A stretch of 64,000 nt of DNA from Verrucomicrobiia bacterium (GCA_019634625.1 JAHCBA010000017.1:62001-126000), one strand, 5' to 3'. Positions 44,734 to 54,945 are shown, numbered from the stretch's first letter. The notes: a model not told the origin generated them from the sequence alone. Translations and numbers: made by a program.

Positions 44734-45390
44734 GTGAAGGGGCTGATGGATCAGGTGATGGAGTTGCCGACGCTTCCGGAATTTGTGGCCGAGTTGGACG
44801 CGCGGCTGACGGCGGAGCGGGAGCGGCGGCGCCGGTTTTACGAGGGACTGCCGGACGGGGCGAAGTGGGAGTTCATCAATGGCGAGACTGTCATGCATTC
44901 GCCGGACCGGGTGGTGCACATGGCGGTGCGGGCGCGGCTGGAGCGATTGCTGAGCGCCCATGTGGACGCGAGGGGCATGGGGTTGGTTCTTGGGGAGAAG
45001 GGACTATGCGTTTTTCCGCGGAACGACTTCATGCCGGATGTGATTTACTTTGGAACGGAGAAGGCGGCGGGGTTGCAGCCCGGGCAGGTCCGCCTTCCGA
45101 TTCCGGACCTGGCGGTGGAGGTTTTGTCGGAGTCGACGGCGTCGCGGGACCGCGGGGTGAAGTTTCGCGACTACGAGGCGCACGGCGTGCGGGAGTACTG
45201 GCTGGTCGATCCGGAAGCAGAGAGTTTGGAGCAGTATGTGCTGGGGCAGGGGGGATACGCGCTGGTGGTGAAGTCGGGGGATGGGCGGGTGCGATCGCGG
45301 GTTATCGAGGGATTCGAGATCCCGATACGGGCGTTGTTCGACGCGACAGCGAATCTGACGGCGTTGCGCGGCCTCTTGGAGCCTGTCTGA
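44734..45390 (+). CDS. Uma2 family endonuclease-like protein (DUF820)
   Basis: The protein has up to 218 residues (start GTG 44734; ATG at 44746 is an alternative). A PD-(D/E)XK-type core is visible as FMPDVIYFG and PDLAVEVLSEST, followed by KFRDYEAHGVREYWLVDPE, which is characteristic of Uma2/DUF820 proteins. These are abundant in cyanobacteria and PVC bacteria; the biological role is unclear. Stand-alone gene. Confidence 0.85.
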   Translation: MKGLMDQVMELPTLPEFVAELDARLTAERERRRRFYEGLPDGAKWEFINGETVMHSPDRVVHMAVRARLERLLSAHVDARGMGLVLGEKGLCVFPRNDFMPDVIYFGTEKAAGLQPGQVRLPIPDLAVEVLSESTASRDRGVKFRDYEAHGVREYWLVDPEAESLEQYVLGQGGYALVVKSGDGRVRSRVIEGFEIPIRALFDATANLTALRGLLEPV

Positions 45391-45393
45391 AAA

Positions 45394-46515
45394 TCAGAGG
45401 GCGTGGAGGAAGAGGACGACGATATCGCGCTGGCTGCGACGGTCGAGGAGGGCGCGGTACTGGCGGACATAACCGCCGATATCGCAGGTGACGATGACCT
45501 CGAAGGTACGGCTGCGGATGGTGAAGTACTGCTGGATCTGCTGGCGGAGGGCGGGGTCGTTGCCGGGGACGGGGATCTGGGCGGTGCTGCGGAAGGGCAT
45601 ATCGTCCTCGGTACCGTCCACGCCATCGGGGCCGCGCCGGGCTTCGAGGACGAACTGGGCGACGAGGGGATCGAGGCCGGCGAGCTGGAGGGTTTCGGCG
45701 GAGCAGGTGTTGATATTGACCTGGGGGGCGGAGACGGCGGTGAAGAGGTCGCGGAGGCCGTGGACGATGTAGGGTTCCTCGTCGAAGCGGGGGAGGGCGC
45801 CGGGGGCGGCAACGGGCTGGCTGCGGAGGACGTTGGTGGAGCCGGAGCCCCAGTAGATTTCGGGGGTGATGCCGCGGACGAGGAGGAGTTCGGAGAGGTC
45901 GTCGATGGGGCCGTTTTTGGCGAAGTAGGGGGGATCGAGGCGGAGGTAGAAGTCGTCGCTTTCGGCGCCGTTGAGGCGCGGGTCATCGTCGGGATCGCGC
46001 CAGTCGAGGATGGAATCGACGATGGTGGCGTGGAGGCTGGCGTCCACGTTCATCATGAGGAGGGCCTGGGAGAGGACGAACTGGTCGGCGCTGTTGATGT
46101 TGAAGCGGCGCTCCTGATCGGTGATGGAGAGGGCGAAGCGGCCGCGTCCGATCTGGTTGTCGGTGAGGGAGATGCCGGCGAGGATTTCGTTGGTGGGGCT
46201 GCCGACGCCGCCGGCCCATTTCTGGTTGAGGGCATCGAACATGCGGCCTTCGGGGCTGAGGAGTTCCTGGGCGAGGATGAAGCGGGCGAGTTCGACGCCG
46301 GAACGGGCCATCCATTCCATTTCGGCCTCGTGGCGGTTGTTCATGGCGAGGCGGGCTTCGACCTTCATGGAGTAGGTGAAGCCGGCGACGAGGGCGGTCA
46401 GGACGACGATGGCGCCGAGGACGAGGATGAGGGCGATGCCGGCTTCGGCGGGGCGGGGGCGGGGCGCGCCGGGTTGGGAGGCGGGGGATGGGCGGTGGTG
46501 GGCGGGGATCCTCAT
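45394..46515 (-). CDS. gspK: Type II secretion system protein K
   Basis: Minor pseudopilin K of 373 residues. An N-terminal hydrophobic helix (GIALILVLGAIVVLTALVAG) without the usual Glu5 is typical of GspK. The large globular part contains FNINSADQFVL and PQVNINTCSAETLQLAGL (two helix-hairpin-like segments). It is last in the gspF-H-I-J-K run; its start overlaps the gspJ stop (ATGA). Confidence 0.88.
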   Translation of the reverse strand: MRIPAHHRPSPASQPGAPRPRPAEAGIALILVLGAIVVLTALVAGFTYSMKVEARLAMNNRHEAEMEWMARSGVELARFILAQELLSPEGRMFDALNQKWAGGVGSPTNEILAGISLTDNQIGRGRFALSITDQERRFNINSADQFVLSQALLMMNVDASLHATIVDSILDWRDPDDDPRLNGAESDDFYLRLDPPYFAKNGPIDDLSELLLVRGITPEIYWGSGSTNVLRSQPVAAPGALPRFDEEPYIVHGLRDLFTAVSAPQVNINTCSAETLQLAGLDPLVAQFVLEARRGPDGVDGTEDDMPFRSTAQIPVPGNDPALRQQIQQYFTIRSRTFEVIVTCDIGGYVRQYRALLDRRSQRDIVVLFLHAL

Positions 46516-47267
46516 GGGGCGACGGGATCGCCGCCCGGGGGCGGTTCGTTGGGGTTGGGGGGCGGTTGATTGGTGGGTGGGGTGCCGGGGGCGCGCATGG
46601 GGCGACCCTGGAGTTCGAAAGGAACGGGGGTGGCGGAGAGGGCGACGGTACGGACCTGGAGGGTTTGGGGGAGGGAGGGGTTATCGGGGCGCTGGCCGAC
46701 TCCGAGGAGGAAGCGGACGACGGGGGGGAGCTGGTTGGTATAGACCCATTCGGAGAGCCATTCGCCGCGGCGGGCGTCCCAGAACTCGAGGAGGAAGTCC
46801 GTGAGATCGCTGGCCAGGACGATCGGGTAGGCTTCGTCCACGACATTGGTGGCGAGGAGGAGGGGGTACTGGCGAAGGACGAGTTGCGGGCGGCCGTTGG
46901 TGCCGGACTCGACCTGGAAGGTGACGCGGCGGAGGGTTTGGTCGCCGAAGAGGCCGGAGCCTGGGAAGGCCTGGGGGAGGCGGGAGGCGAGGCTGAGGAA
47001 GGCGAACTGGGAGCCGGTGTCCGCGAGGAAGGCGTAGTAGGGCTGGTTCTGCTGGAAGACCTGGACGCCTTCGAGGGCGTCTTCGAGGGCGCGGACGGCG
47101 ATGCGGGAACGCTGGGCCTGGAGGGCGGCCCTGTCGGCGGCGACCTTGGAGCGGAGGATGGCCATCCAGGTGGAGTAGATGACGGTGAGCACCATCATGA
47201 GGATGCCGAGGGCCAGCATGACCTCGAGGAGGGTGAAGGCGCCGGATGGACGGCGGGCGGCGATCAT
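46512..47267 (-). CDS. gspJ: Type II secretion system protein J (pseudopilin)
   Basis: The protein has 251 residues. The prepilin site and hydrophobic helix are FTLLEVMLALGILMMVLTVI at the N-terminus. The middle is typical GspJ (LRRVTFQVESG, FLLEFWDARRGEW). The C-terminus is a Pro/Asn-rich tail. Its start overlaps the gspI stop by ATGA. Confidence 0.82.
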   Translation of the reverse strand: MIAARRPSGAFTLLEVMLALGILMMVLTVIYSTWMAILRSKVAADRAALQAQRSRIAVRALEDALEGVQVFQQNQPYYAFLADTGSQFAFLSLASRLPQAFPGSGLFGDQTLRRVTFQVESGTNGRPQLVLRQYPLLLATNVVDEAYPIVLASDLTDFLLEFWDARRGEWLSEWVYTNQLPPVVRFLLGVGQRPDNPSLPQTLQVRTVALSATPVPFELQGRPMRAPGTPPTNQPPPNPNEPPPGGDPVAP

Positions 47268-47686
47268 TGACGGGAGGCGCCGGCGCGCAGGATGGAATCG
47301 GGTCGGAAGAGGAGGATGACCAGTTCGGATTCGAGGGAGCGATCGTGGGGATGGAAGACCTCGAATCGGGCTTCGAAGAGGCCGTTGGTGCCGACGAGGA
47401 GGATTTCACGGCGCCATTCGTAGCCGGGATGGAGTTCGCCGAAGTCGCCCATTTCGATGCCTTCGACGAGCTGGTTGGTGAGGGTGAGTTCGGCGGCGAG
47501 GCTGCCGGCGTCCACGGTGGTGCGCTGGAGGGCGCGGGCCACACGGAGGTTGGTGGAGGTGATCTGGAGGAGGACGAAGGTGACGCCGAAGAGGAGGCCC
47601 ATGGCGAGGGCGACTTCGAGGAGGGTGAAGCCGCGGCGGCGACCGGGCGTGCGGGATCGGGACGGGTGGGAAGGGGAGAGGCGCAT
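47264..47686 (-). CDS. gspI: Type II secretion system protein I (pseudopilin)
   Basis: The protein has 140 residues. Leader ends RRRGFTLLEVALAMGLLFGV, the prepilin peptidase site. The remainder is short and matches the GspI role by position between gspH and gspJ. Subtype I is partly positional. Confidence 0.75.
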   Translation of the reverse strand: MRLSPSHPSRSRTPGRRRGFTLLEVALAMGLLFGVTFVLLQITSTNLRVARALQRTTVDAGSLAAELTLTNQLVEGIEMGDFGELHPGYEWRREILLVGTNGLFEARFEVFHPHDRSLESELVILLFRPDSILRAGASRQ

Positions 47687-47702
47687 TGGGGGCGGCTGGG
47701 GG

Positions 47703-48320
47703 TCAGCGCATCACTTCGAGGACGGGGAGGCCGGTGACCATCTCGAGGGAGATCTTGCGCCAGGCGGAGGCGCCGATGCGGAGGACGATGGTGAACTCGT
47801 CGCTGGTGCCGTTGGGATGGAAGCGGACGCGGGCCTCCTCGGCGTCGCGGTATTCGGTGAAATTGACGTCGAGCAGTTCGATATGGACGTCGTCGCCGAG
47901 GTGGCCTGAGACGGGTTTGGCGGCATGGCGGGCGTAACCGCGGGGCGGGGGTGGCGAATCGTCGTAGGGATCGCGGTCGGGGGCGGCGAAGCGGGGAAAG
48001 GCGGACTGGCCGGGTTGGACGCTGACGGACTTGTCGAGGGGACGGATGACGAGTTCGGCGGTGGCGTTGTGAAAGATGGCGGTGGAGCGGGCGTTGCGGC
48101 AGGCATCCTCGACGAGGCGGACAGCCTGAAAGACGGCATCGCGGCGGAGGGTGCGTTGGACGAACGGGATGCTGATGGCCATGACCAGGGCGGCCATGCC
48201 GATGACGATCATCAATTCGAGGAGGGTGAACCCTTGGGAGCGGCGTCCGGGGGCGGACGGCCTGGGGAATGGAAGGCCTCCGATGGGATGCGGACGGGGC
48301 ATCGAAGGGGGGACGGGCAT
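47703..48320 (-). CDS. gspH: Type II secretion system protein H (pseudopilin)
   Basis: The protein has 205 residues with a long leader before GFTLLELMIVIGMAALVMAI and the GspH-like pattern AVRLVEDACRNARSTAIFHN. The start shares one base with the gspF stop (TGATG), so translation is coupled. Ends 16 bp before gspI. Confidence 0.82.
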   Translation of the reverse strand: MPVPPSMPRPHPIGGLPFPRPSAPGRRSQGFTLLELMIVIGMAALVMAISIPFVQRTLRRDAVFQAVRLVEDACRNARSTAIFHNATAELVIRPLDKSVSVQPGQSAFPRFAAPDRDPYDDSPPPPRGYARHAAKPVSGHLGDDVHIELLDVNFTEYRDAEEARVRFHPNGTSDEFTIVLRIGASAWRKISLEMVTGLPVLEVMR

Positions 48321-49594
48321 CACATGTTGAGGTTTTGGGTGATCGAGAACATGGCGGAGACGACGCTGAAGAGGAGGAAGCCGACGCCGAGGGCCATGGT
48401 GATGATCATGGCGGGCTCGATGAGGTTGGTGAGGACGCGGAGCTGAATGGCGAGTTCGTTTTCGTAGGTGCCGGCGAGGTTTTCGAGGGAGCCGGGGACA
48501 TCGCCGGTATCTTCGCCGATGCGGATGAGGTCGATCATGAGCTGGGGGAAGACCTTCGAGCGGGCCAGGGGCTGGGCGATGGTTTTGCCGTCCGTGACCT
48601 CCTCGCGGGTTTTGGCGATGGCCTCCTTGAGGATGACATTGGGGATGATGGACTCGCTGATCTTGAGGGCGGTGAGGACGGGAACGCCGTTGGACAGCAG
48701 GGTGGAGAGGGTGCGGCAGAACTGTCCGAAGAGATTGAGACGAACGACCTTGCCGAGGACGGGTGCGGACAGTTTCCAGCGGTCGAGGGTGCGACGTCCG
48801 GAGTCGGTGGCGCGGTACCGGGAGAAGAGGATCCAGCCGGCGACAGCGACGAGGCCGATCAGCCACCAGTATTGGGCGAAGATGTCGCTGACCGACATGA
48901 CCATGAGGGTCGAGGTGGGGAGGCGGGATTCCATGCCCTCGAAGATGGTCATGAACTTGGGGAGCATGACCGCCATGAAGAAGACGATCACGGCCAGGCC
49001 GACGAGGGCGACGACGGCGGGGTAGATGAGGGCGGAGACGAACTTCGACTGGACCTCGGCGAAGCGTTCGAAGTGGGCGCCGAGGCGGCGGAGGACATCG
49101 ACGAGGGCACCGCTTTGTTCGCCGGCGCGGACCATGTTGACGTAGAGGTCGGCGAAGACACGGGGCTGCCGGGACATGGCGTCGGAGAGGGATTTTCCCT
49201 CCATGACGTCCTGTTTGAGCTGGCGGCTGACATCGGAGGGGATGCCCCGGGTTTCGAGGTGCGTCATGCTGTTGAGCGCGACGGTGAGGGGCATGCCGGA
49301 CTTGAGGAGGTTGGCGAGCTGCTGGGTAAAGGTGGCGAGTTCCTGGAGCTTGGGTTTGCGCTGGCGCTGGACGAGGGACCGGAGTGCCGGGGGCAGCCAG
49401 CCGGCGGCGGGGGAGCCGGGGGAGCGGGCCTGGGCCTGTTTCCGGAGTTCGGCGCCGGTGGCGGTCTGGACCGCAACGGGGAAGAGGCCGAGCCGTTCCA
49501 ACTGGCCGAGGGCGGTGGCGCGGTCGGCAACTTCGAGGACGCCCTGGACGACCTCGCCGGTGCGGCGTCGGGCTTTGTAGGTGAACTGCGGCAT
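48320..49594 (-). CDS. gspF: Type II secretion system inner-membrane protein F
   Basis: The polytopic inner-membrane platform protein of 424 residues, with two GspF domains. Signature LLKSGMPLTVALNSM and GVPVLTALKISESII; three hydrophobic segments (near residues 195-215, 245-265 and 395-415). N-terminal PQFTYKARRRTGEVVQG is typical. First of the operon gspF-H-I-J-K. gspC, D, E, G, L, M are not in the window. Confidence 0.93.
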   Translation of the reverse strand: MPQFTYKARRRTGEVVQGVLEVADRATALGQLERLGLFPVAVQTATGAELRKQAQARSPGSPAAGWLPPALRSLVQRQRKPKLQELATFTQQLANLLKSGMPLTVALNSMTHLETRGIPSDVSRQLKQDVMEGKSLSDAMSRQPRVFADLYVNMVRAGEQSGALVDVLRRLGAHFERFAEVQSKFVSALIYPAVVALVGLAVIVFFMAVMLPKFMTIFEGMESRLPTSTLMVMSVSDIFAQYWWLIGLVAVAGWILFSRYRATDSGRRTLDRWKLSAPVLGKVVRLNLFGQFCRTLSTLLSNGVPVLTALKISESIIPNVILKEAIAKTREEVTDGKTIAQPLARSKVFPQLMIDLIRIGEDTGDVPGSLENLAGTYENELAIQLRVLTNLIEPAMIITMALGVGFLLFSVVSAMFSITQNLNM

Positions 49595-49615
49595 CCGGAC
49601 CTTCGTGAGGGGAAC

Positions 49616-50536
49616 CTAACCCGTGGGGGTGGAAAAGTTGCGGAGGAGGGGGGTGCGGAGGGCCTCGAGGGTGCTGCCGCGGCGGTAGCCCTGCAGGTCG
49701 AGGGTCACCTGGGAGTAGCCGAGGCCCGCGAGGTGCCGGGCGACGCGGGCGGGGAGGTCGCCGACGACGAGGCGGGGCAGTTCGGCGGAGCCCAGTTCGA
49801 GGCGGGCGAGGGCGCCTGACTTGAGTTCGTGATGACGGACCCGGACGTCGTGAAAGCCGAGATCGCGGAGGAAAGCCTCGGCGGCCTCGATCATGCGCAG
49901 TTTTTCGGGGGAGACGGACTCACCGTAGGGGATGCGGGAGGAGAGGCAGGCGAGCTGGGGCTTGTCGGCGGTGGGCAGGCCCAGGAGGGCGGACAATTCG
50001 CGGATCTCGCTCTTGGTGAGGCCGACCTCCTTGAGGGGGGCGCGAACCTGGAATTCGGAAGCGGCTTTGGCGCCGGGGCGGTGGTCACCGAGGTCGCTGG
50101 CATTTTCGCCGTAGGCGAGGACGGCGAAGCCTTCTGCGGAGGCCAGGGGGGCGAGGACCTCGAAGAGGGCGTGTTTGCAGAAGAAGCAGCGGTTTTCGGG
50201 ATTGGCGAGGTAGTTTGGGTTGTCGAATTCGCGGGTGCGGACGACACGGACGGCGAAACCGAGGCGTTGGGCGAGGGCGAGGGCTTCGGCGAGTTCTGCG
50301 CGGGGCAGGCTGGGCGAGTCGGCGATGGCGGCGAGGGCGCGATCCCCCAATTCGCGGTGGGCGACGGCGGCGAGGAGGACGGAATCCACGCCGCCGGAGT
50401 AGGCGGTGAGGCACGAGCCGAAGGAACGAACCAACGCCCGCAATTGTTCGAGTTTGGCCTGCGCCACGCGAGCAGAGTGCCCGTCACGGGGGAGAATGTC
50501 GAGGGGGGCTGCCAGGGCCGGGGAACCGGCCGTCAT
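49616..50536 (-). CDS. larE: ATP-dependent sacrificial sulfur transferase LarE
   Basis: Adenylates and sulfurates the nickel-pincer nucleotide cofactor precursor for lactate racemase and relatives. The protein has 306 residues. The PP-loop is SGGVDS, and the sacrificial cysteine is Cys 197 in QLACLSSRIPYG. Start ATG at 50536. larB/larC are not nearby. It is divergent from the gene at 50672. Ends 21 bp before gspF starts, so read-through into the secretion operon is possible. Confidence 0.9.
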   Translation of the reverse strand: MTAGSPALAAPLDILPRDGHSARVAQAKLEQLRALVRSFGSCLTAYSGGVDSVLLAAVAHRELGDRALAAIADSPSLPRAELAEALALAQRLGFAVRVVRTREFDNPNYLANPENRCFFCKHALFEVLAPLASAEGFAVLAYGENASDLGDHRPGAKAASEFQVRAPLKEVGLTKSEIRELSALLGLPTADKPQLACLSSRIPYGESVSPEKLRMIEAAEAFLRDLGFHDVRVRHHELKSGALARLELGSAELPRLVVGDLPARVARHLAGLGYSQVTLDLQGYRRGSTLEALRTPLLRNFSTPTG

Positions 50537-50671
50537 CGCGGAGCGATTGGGCTCGAGGACTGCTGGCAAACGACCGATGTCAACGCAGGGAAGTTGTGCA
50601 AGGGTGGGGTGAGGGATCCGGGCTCGACAAGGGACGGTTCTCTCTGGCAGAGGACAAAACCCGGACTGGCC

Positions 50672-51379
50672 ATGAAGTTTATCCTTCCGAACTGCAGGCA
50701 GCAATTCACGCCGACCGACTTCGAATTCATCAGCCGGGTGCTGGGACGGGACGACCGACAGGAACGGGCGCTCCTGGGATTGCTGGCCGATGCCGACACG
50801 CGGGACCGGATTCTGGATGAGGAGAAGCTGGTTGCGGCATTGCGGGACCTGCCGGGCTGCACGGCGATTTCGGAGCACTGCTACTTCTACATTCTTGTCC
50901 GGCACGTGTTGCGGAGGGCGGGGATCGACGATCGGCGTCTGGCGGATTACGTGGCGGAGGTGCTGGTCGGCTTCACGCATGCCGACAACGCGACGCCGAG
51001 GGACGCTGAAGGGCGTCCGATGCGATATGTTTTCGAGATGCTGGCGGCGATGGACAAGGCGGACGACCGGACACGATTCCTGATCCAGGCGCACCTGGGG
51101 AACCACACTCTGTTCGTCACGGGCCTGTTCCCTGAGCACCTCCGATGGCGATCGGACCGACGTGGCGCGCCGGGGATTGGGTATTACGAGGGCATGGGGC
51201 GATCGAGCTTCAAGGCTGCCAGCGACCATCGTCTGGCGTCGCGCTACGAATTGGACGGGATCCTGGCGGACCTGTCGGAAGCGTTCGGCGAGGTGCGCCA
51301 GGCCCTGAACGATCTTACCGACCGGGTCGTCTTCATGGGCGACCCGGGGGCCGGGATTCGACCCGGGGCTTTCGGTTGA
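50672..51379 (+). CDS. Conserved hypothetical protein, helical
   Basis: The protein has 235 residues from the ATG at 50672. Mostly alpha-helical and charged (HCYFYILVRHVLRRAGIDD, RTRFLIQAHLGNHTLFV). No transmembrane segment or signal. The family is not recognised; it is probably cytoplasmic. Confidence 0.68.
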   Translation: MKFILPNCRQQFTPTDFEFISRVLGRDDRQERALLGLLADADTRDRILDEEKLVAALRDLPGCTAISEHCYFYILVRHVLRRAGIDDRRLADYVAEVLVGFTHADNATPRDAEGRPMRYVFEMLAAMDKADDRTRFLIQAHLGNHTLFVTGLFPEHLRWRSDRRGAPGIGYYEGMGRSSFKAASDHRLASRYELDGILADLSEAFGEVRQALNDLTDRVVFMGDPGAGIRPGAFG

Positions 51380-51394
51380 GGAGGGGGGGCCGAT

Positions 51395-51964
51395 TCAGGG
51401 TGCCGAACTGGCTCCACGCGGTGAGCGGGCCGGGGATCGAGGGGTTCGGGTCGGGACGGAAGGAGTTCCCTCGTCGCCGGGTCGGGCGTTACGGCGCAGG
51501 GCGACGCCAGCGGGCCGGACATCCCGGAAATCGACCCTGGCGTGGACGGCTGGAAGGGCGACGAGGTGGTACGGTTGGGTGAGTTGCTGGATTTGGAAGG
51601 CACCTGGCTGTGGGCGGCGTTCTCCGACGAGGATTCGGAGCTGGTCTCCGCGCAATTCGACATCGACGATTTCGATGAAGTAGCCCCCGGTGGGCTGGGT
51701 GCCCATGCTGACGAAGAGGACCATTTCCCGATCGAAGTTGACGGCCGGGGGCAGTGCGACGCGGTCGGCCTGGGCGGCATGTTCGGCCCACAGGCGGAGG
51801 TACGGCGCCTCCGCATGGAGGACCACCCGGCGGGGTTCGCTGATGCCGCTGGTCAGTCCACGGGAGAGCGTCCGCCAGGTCAGTTTGTGGGGAGGGCCGG
51901 AAGCCGCGCAGCCGCTCAGCAGGCCGAGGATCAGCGCGAGGGAAAGGGAGGCGAGACGGCGCAC
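51395..51964 (-). CDS. Lipoprotein with PrcB-type C-terminal domain
   Basis: The protein has 189 residues with a lipoprotein signal (LILGLLSGC, Cys 19). Residues about 70-145 show the PrcB_C pattern: VNFDREMVLFVSMGTQPTGGYFIEI and QPYHLVALP. This domain is found in a subunit of a Treponema protease complex and in many stand-alone lipoproteins. A disordered tail follows. It is divergent from argH (120 bp). Confidence 0.78.
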   Translation of the reverse strand: MRRLASLSLALILGLLSGCAASGPPHKLTWRTLSRGLTSGISEPRRVVLHAEAPYLRLWAEHAAQADRVALPPAVNFDREMVLFVSMGTQPTGGYFIEIVDVELRGDQLRILVGERRPQPGAFQIQQLTQPYHLVALPAVHARVDFRDVRPAGVALRRNARPGDEGTPSVPTRTPRSPARSPRGASSAP

Positions 51965-52084
51965 GGGGCCATGCTGCCGCGAGAGCGGGCCGGTGCCAAT
52001 CCTGGCGGCATCGCGGTGGGAACTGGGGCGATGGGAACTGGGGATAGCCGACGCCGTCCGGTCCCGGCAGACTCGTCGCCTGAC

Positions 52085-53521
52085 ATGGCCACCAAACGTT
52101 CGTCCGTCGTCGCCCGGTCCGGGCGGTTCTCAAGGGGTCCCGCCGCCGAGGTGGCGGCGTTTTCGGAGTCCGTGGGGTTCGACTGGCGGCTATGGTCCCA
52201 GGACATCCGGGGTTCGATCGCCCATGCCCGGATGCTGGCGCGCATCGGGGTGCTTGAGGCGGAGGAGCGGGACGCGATTGTGGCCGGGTTGGAGGCGATC
52301 GGGCGGGAGATTGCCGAGGGAAGATTCGAGTGGCGGCGGGATCTCGAGGATGTCCACATGAACATCGAGTCGGCCCTGACGCGCCGGGTGGCGGCCGGGG
52401 CCAAGTTGCACACGGCACGATCCCGGAACGACCAGGTGGCCCTCGATCTGCGCTTGTGGCTGCGCGAGGAGATCGAGGCGCTGGACAGCGAACTCGCGGC
52501 GCTCCAGGGGAGCCTGGTGGAGCTGGGTGGGCGTCATGCGGACGTGCTGGTGCCGGGATACACGCACCTGCAGCGCGGTCAGCCGGTGTACCTGGCCCAT
52601 CATCTTCTGGCGTATGTCGAGATGGTGGCCCGGGACCGGGACCGGATGGCCGCCTGCCGGGAGCGGGCGAATGTCTGTCCGCTCGGCTCCGGAGCGCTGG
52701 CGGGAACGACCCTCCCGATCGACCGGGAATTCGTGGCCAGGGAGTTGGGATTTGTGGACGCGCGTGGCAGGGCGCGACTGTCCCGAAACTCGATGGATGC
52801 GGTGAGTGACCGGGACTTCGCGGTGGAATTCTGTGCGGCTGCGGCACTGCTGGCCGTGCATCTCAGCCGTTTGGCGGAGGATTCGATTCTGTGGGCGAGC
52901 GCCGAGTTCGGGTTCGTACGAATTGCAGACGCCTACACCACCGGGTCGTCGTTGATGCCGCAGAAGAAGAACCCGGATGTTGCGGAACTGACGCGAGGCA
53001 AGAGCGGCCGGGTGGTGGGGAATCTCATGGCCCTGCTGACGCTGCTGAAGGGGCTGCCGATGACGTACAACCGGGATTTGCAGGAGGACAAGGAGCGGGT
53101 GTTCGACACCGCGGACACGGTGCGGGCCTGTGTGCGGTTGATGGCGGGGATGCTGGCCAACACCGAGGCGGTTGCGGATCGGTGCGAAGCGGCGGCAGGG
53201 GATGCCCAATTGCTGGCGACGGATCTGGCGGATTACCTGGTGTTGCGTGGCATGCCATTTCGGGAGGCCCACCATGTGGTGGGCGAGGTGGTGGCCCTGG
53301 CTGAACGCAAGGGCCGGACGCTGGACCGCCTGGAGCTGGATGACTTCCAGGGGGTATCGCGGCGGTTCGGGCCGGATGTGAAGGAGGTGTTCGACCTGCG
53401 ACGGGCGATGGCCCGGAGGCGACAACCGGGGTCGCCGGGAACGACGGAGGTGGGTCGGGAGCTGAGGCGATGGAGGAGGATACTGTCGGCAGGGAAACCG
53501 GGGAGTCCTGCGGCGACGTGA
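52085..53521 (+). CDS. argH: Argininosuccinate lyase
   Basis: Last step of arginine synthesis: argininosuccinate to arginine and fumarate. The protein has 478 residues. The fumarase/ASL signature GSSLMPQKKNPD is around residues 286-297. N-terminal SRDIRGS..-type block SQDIRGSIAHARML and THLQRGQPVYLAH are present. The ATG at 52085 fits the usual length. Confidence 0.95.
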   Translation: MATKRSSVVARSGRFSRGPAAEVAAFSESVGFDWRLWSQDIRGSIAHARMLARIGVLEAEERDAIVAGLEAIGREIAEGRFEWRRDLEDVHMNIESALTRRVAAGAKLHTARSRNDQVALDLRLWLREEIEALDSELAALQGSLVELGGRHADVLVPGYTHLQRGQPVYLAHHLLAYVEMVARDRDRMAACRERANVCPLGSGALAGTTLPIDREFVARELGFVDARGRARLSRNSMDAVSDRDFAVEFCAAAALLAVHLSRLAEDSILWASAEFGFVRIADAYTTGSSLMPQKKNPDVAELTRGKSGRVVGNLMALLTLLKGLPMTYNRDLQEDKERVFDTADTVRACVRLMAGMLANTEAVADRCEAAAGDAQLLATDLADYLVLRGMPFREAHHVVGEVVALAERKGRTLDRLELDDFQGVSRRFGPDVKEVFDLRRAMARRRQPGSPGTTEVGRELRRWRRILSAGKPGSPAAT

Positions 53522-53546
53522 AGCGGGAGCCATCGTTCCACCCCTG

Positions 53547-53564
53547 AACGGGCCTGGACCCGTT
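53547..53564 (+). terminator. Short hairpin after argH, possible terminator
   Basis: AACGGG-CCTGGA-CCCGTT, a perfect 6-bp stem, 25 bp after argH. The same stem AACGGG/CCCGTT occurs after acpS. A second inverted repeat (GCGGGATGG at 53568-53576 and CCATCCCGC at 53633-53641) follows. No T-run. Confidence 0.35.
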
Positions 53565-53703
53565 TCTGCGGGATGGGCATCGGCGTGCGCGGCTTGCCGG
53601 CAGAACGGGTTCGGTCGGGATGCTTCGCCCCACCATCCCGCGATCCGGGCTCAGAGCATTCGATTTCTCACCGGCACCGCCGTGGGGTCCAGGGGCATCC
53701 GGT

Positions 53704-54945
53704 TCACCGGCGGGTGGGAAATGGGCGGGTTTGGAAGGTTTCGGATGCTGCCTCCCAGGCCGCCTGCAGATCCCGCAAGTCAGCGGGCACCAGGCTGCCC
53801 TCGCCCTCAATCCGGTGCCCCGTCAACAGGAGAGCGCTGCGTTCCAATTCGTCCGGGGATCGAGGATCGTAAGCCAGGCGTCGTTGCCACAAGGCTGCGA
53901 GTGCGTTCGGCGAAGGGAGGTGCCCGGCATCCGTGGGGTTCGGCGGGTCGAAGTCGATCGGCGATCCTGCGAGGGTCCAAGGCAGTCCCGAGGGCAACTC
54001 CCAGAGCCAGGCCCGCAGATCCTCCGTCACCGTCAGTAGCAGTGCTCCGGATTCTCCGAGAAATGCGATGTACCGGACGCCGGCTGGGTGGGGAAGCGGC
54101 GGCGAGACGACCTGCCCCGATTCAAGGTTCCAGACTCGGACCGAGTGGCCGCTGTCGAGAGTGGCGAGGTGCGGTCCGCTGGGAGCGAAGACCGCACCCA
54201 CGACCGTGCCGCGATGCCGCAGGGGCAGCGCGAGCGGTTGGCCCGTCCTGGCATCGCAAACCCGTGCGGTTCCATCGTAGCCGGTTGTGACCAACCGCGT
54301 GCCGTCGGGATCGAACGTGCCGAAGACGGCCAGGTCATCGTGACGAGGGGTCTCAACCAGGGGCTGCGCCGTGTCCATGCACCACATGCGACCCGCCCCA
54401 TCGTCGCTGACGGTCAGGAGGCGGCGTCCATCCGAGGCGAACGCCATGTGCCGAACGGCGGTATCCGGAATGGGGACAACCCCGAGGAGGTCGCCGGAGG
54501 TTGTCTCGTAACGATGGACATGGGTGCCGCCGGGGTCCGACAGGAAGATGACGGTCCCCAAGGTGTCCAGACTGATCGTGCGACTGCGGGGCGGTCCCTG
54601 CCAGGAGGCAGTCTTGCGGAGTCGTGGATACGGGTCATGGGGAGCAGGATTCGTCGCGGGCTCCGGATCGAAGACCGTCACCGTTCCGTCGGCGGGGCGG
54701 TAGAGGACGAGTCGTTGGGTCGTGGGGGCGAAGGCGTGGCGATCGGCTTCGACGAAGGTCTCGACTGGCAGGAGCCATTCGATGGTCCCCGAGAGGAGGT
54801 TGGCCAGGGCAGGACCGATTGCCGGCAGGCGCACCAAGGCGTACCGGGCATTGTCGCCGCACGCGTGGGTCTCCGCCAGTTCGGCGCGCCCGGCCGGTTC
54901 ATGCAGGGCCCACAAGCGGATCGATCCGTCGAGGCTCACAGCCAT
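53704..54945 (-). pseudogene. WD40 repeat C-terminal fragment of a broken kinase-WD40 gene
   Basis: About 413 residues of WD40 blades (CDARTGQPL, VWNLESGQVV) in one frame. It continues upstream beyond the first ATG with HILTHAELSLDGTRLM, which directly adjoins the C-terminus of the next fragment in another frame. Removing one base from the G8 tract at 55004-55011 joins the two frames. This is therefore the C-terminal end of one gene, not an independent gene. Confidence 0.8.
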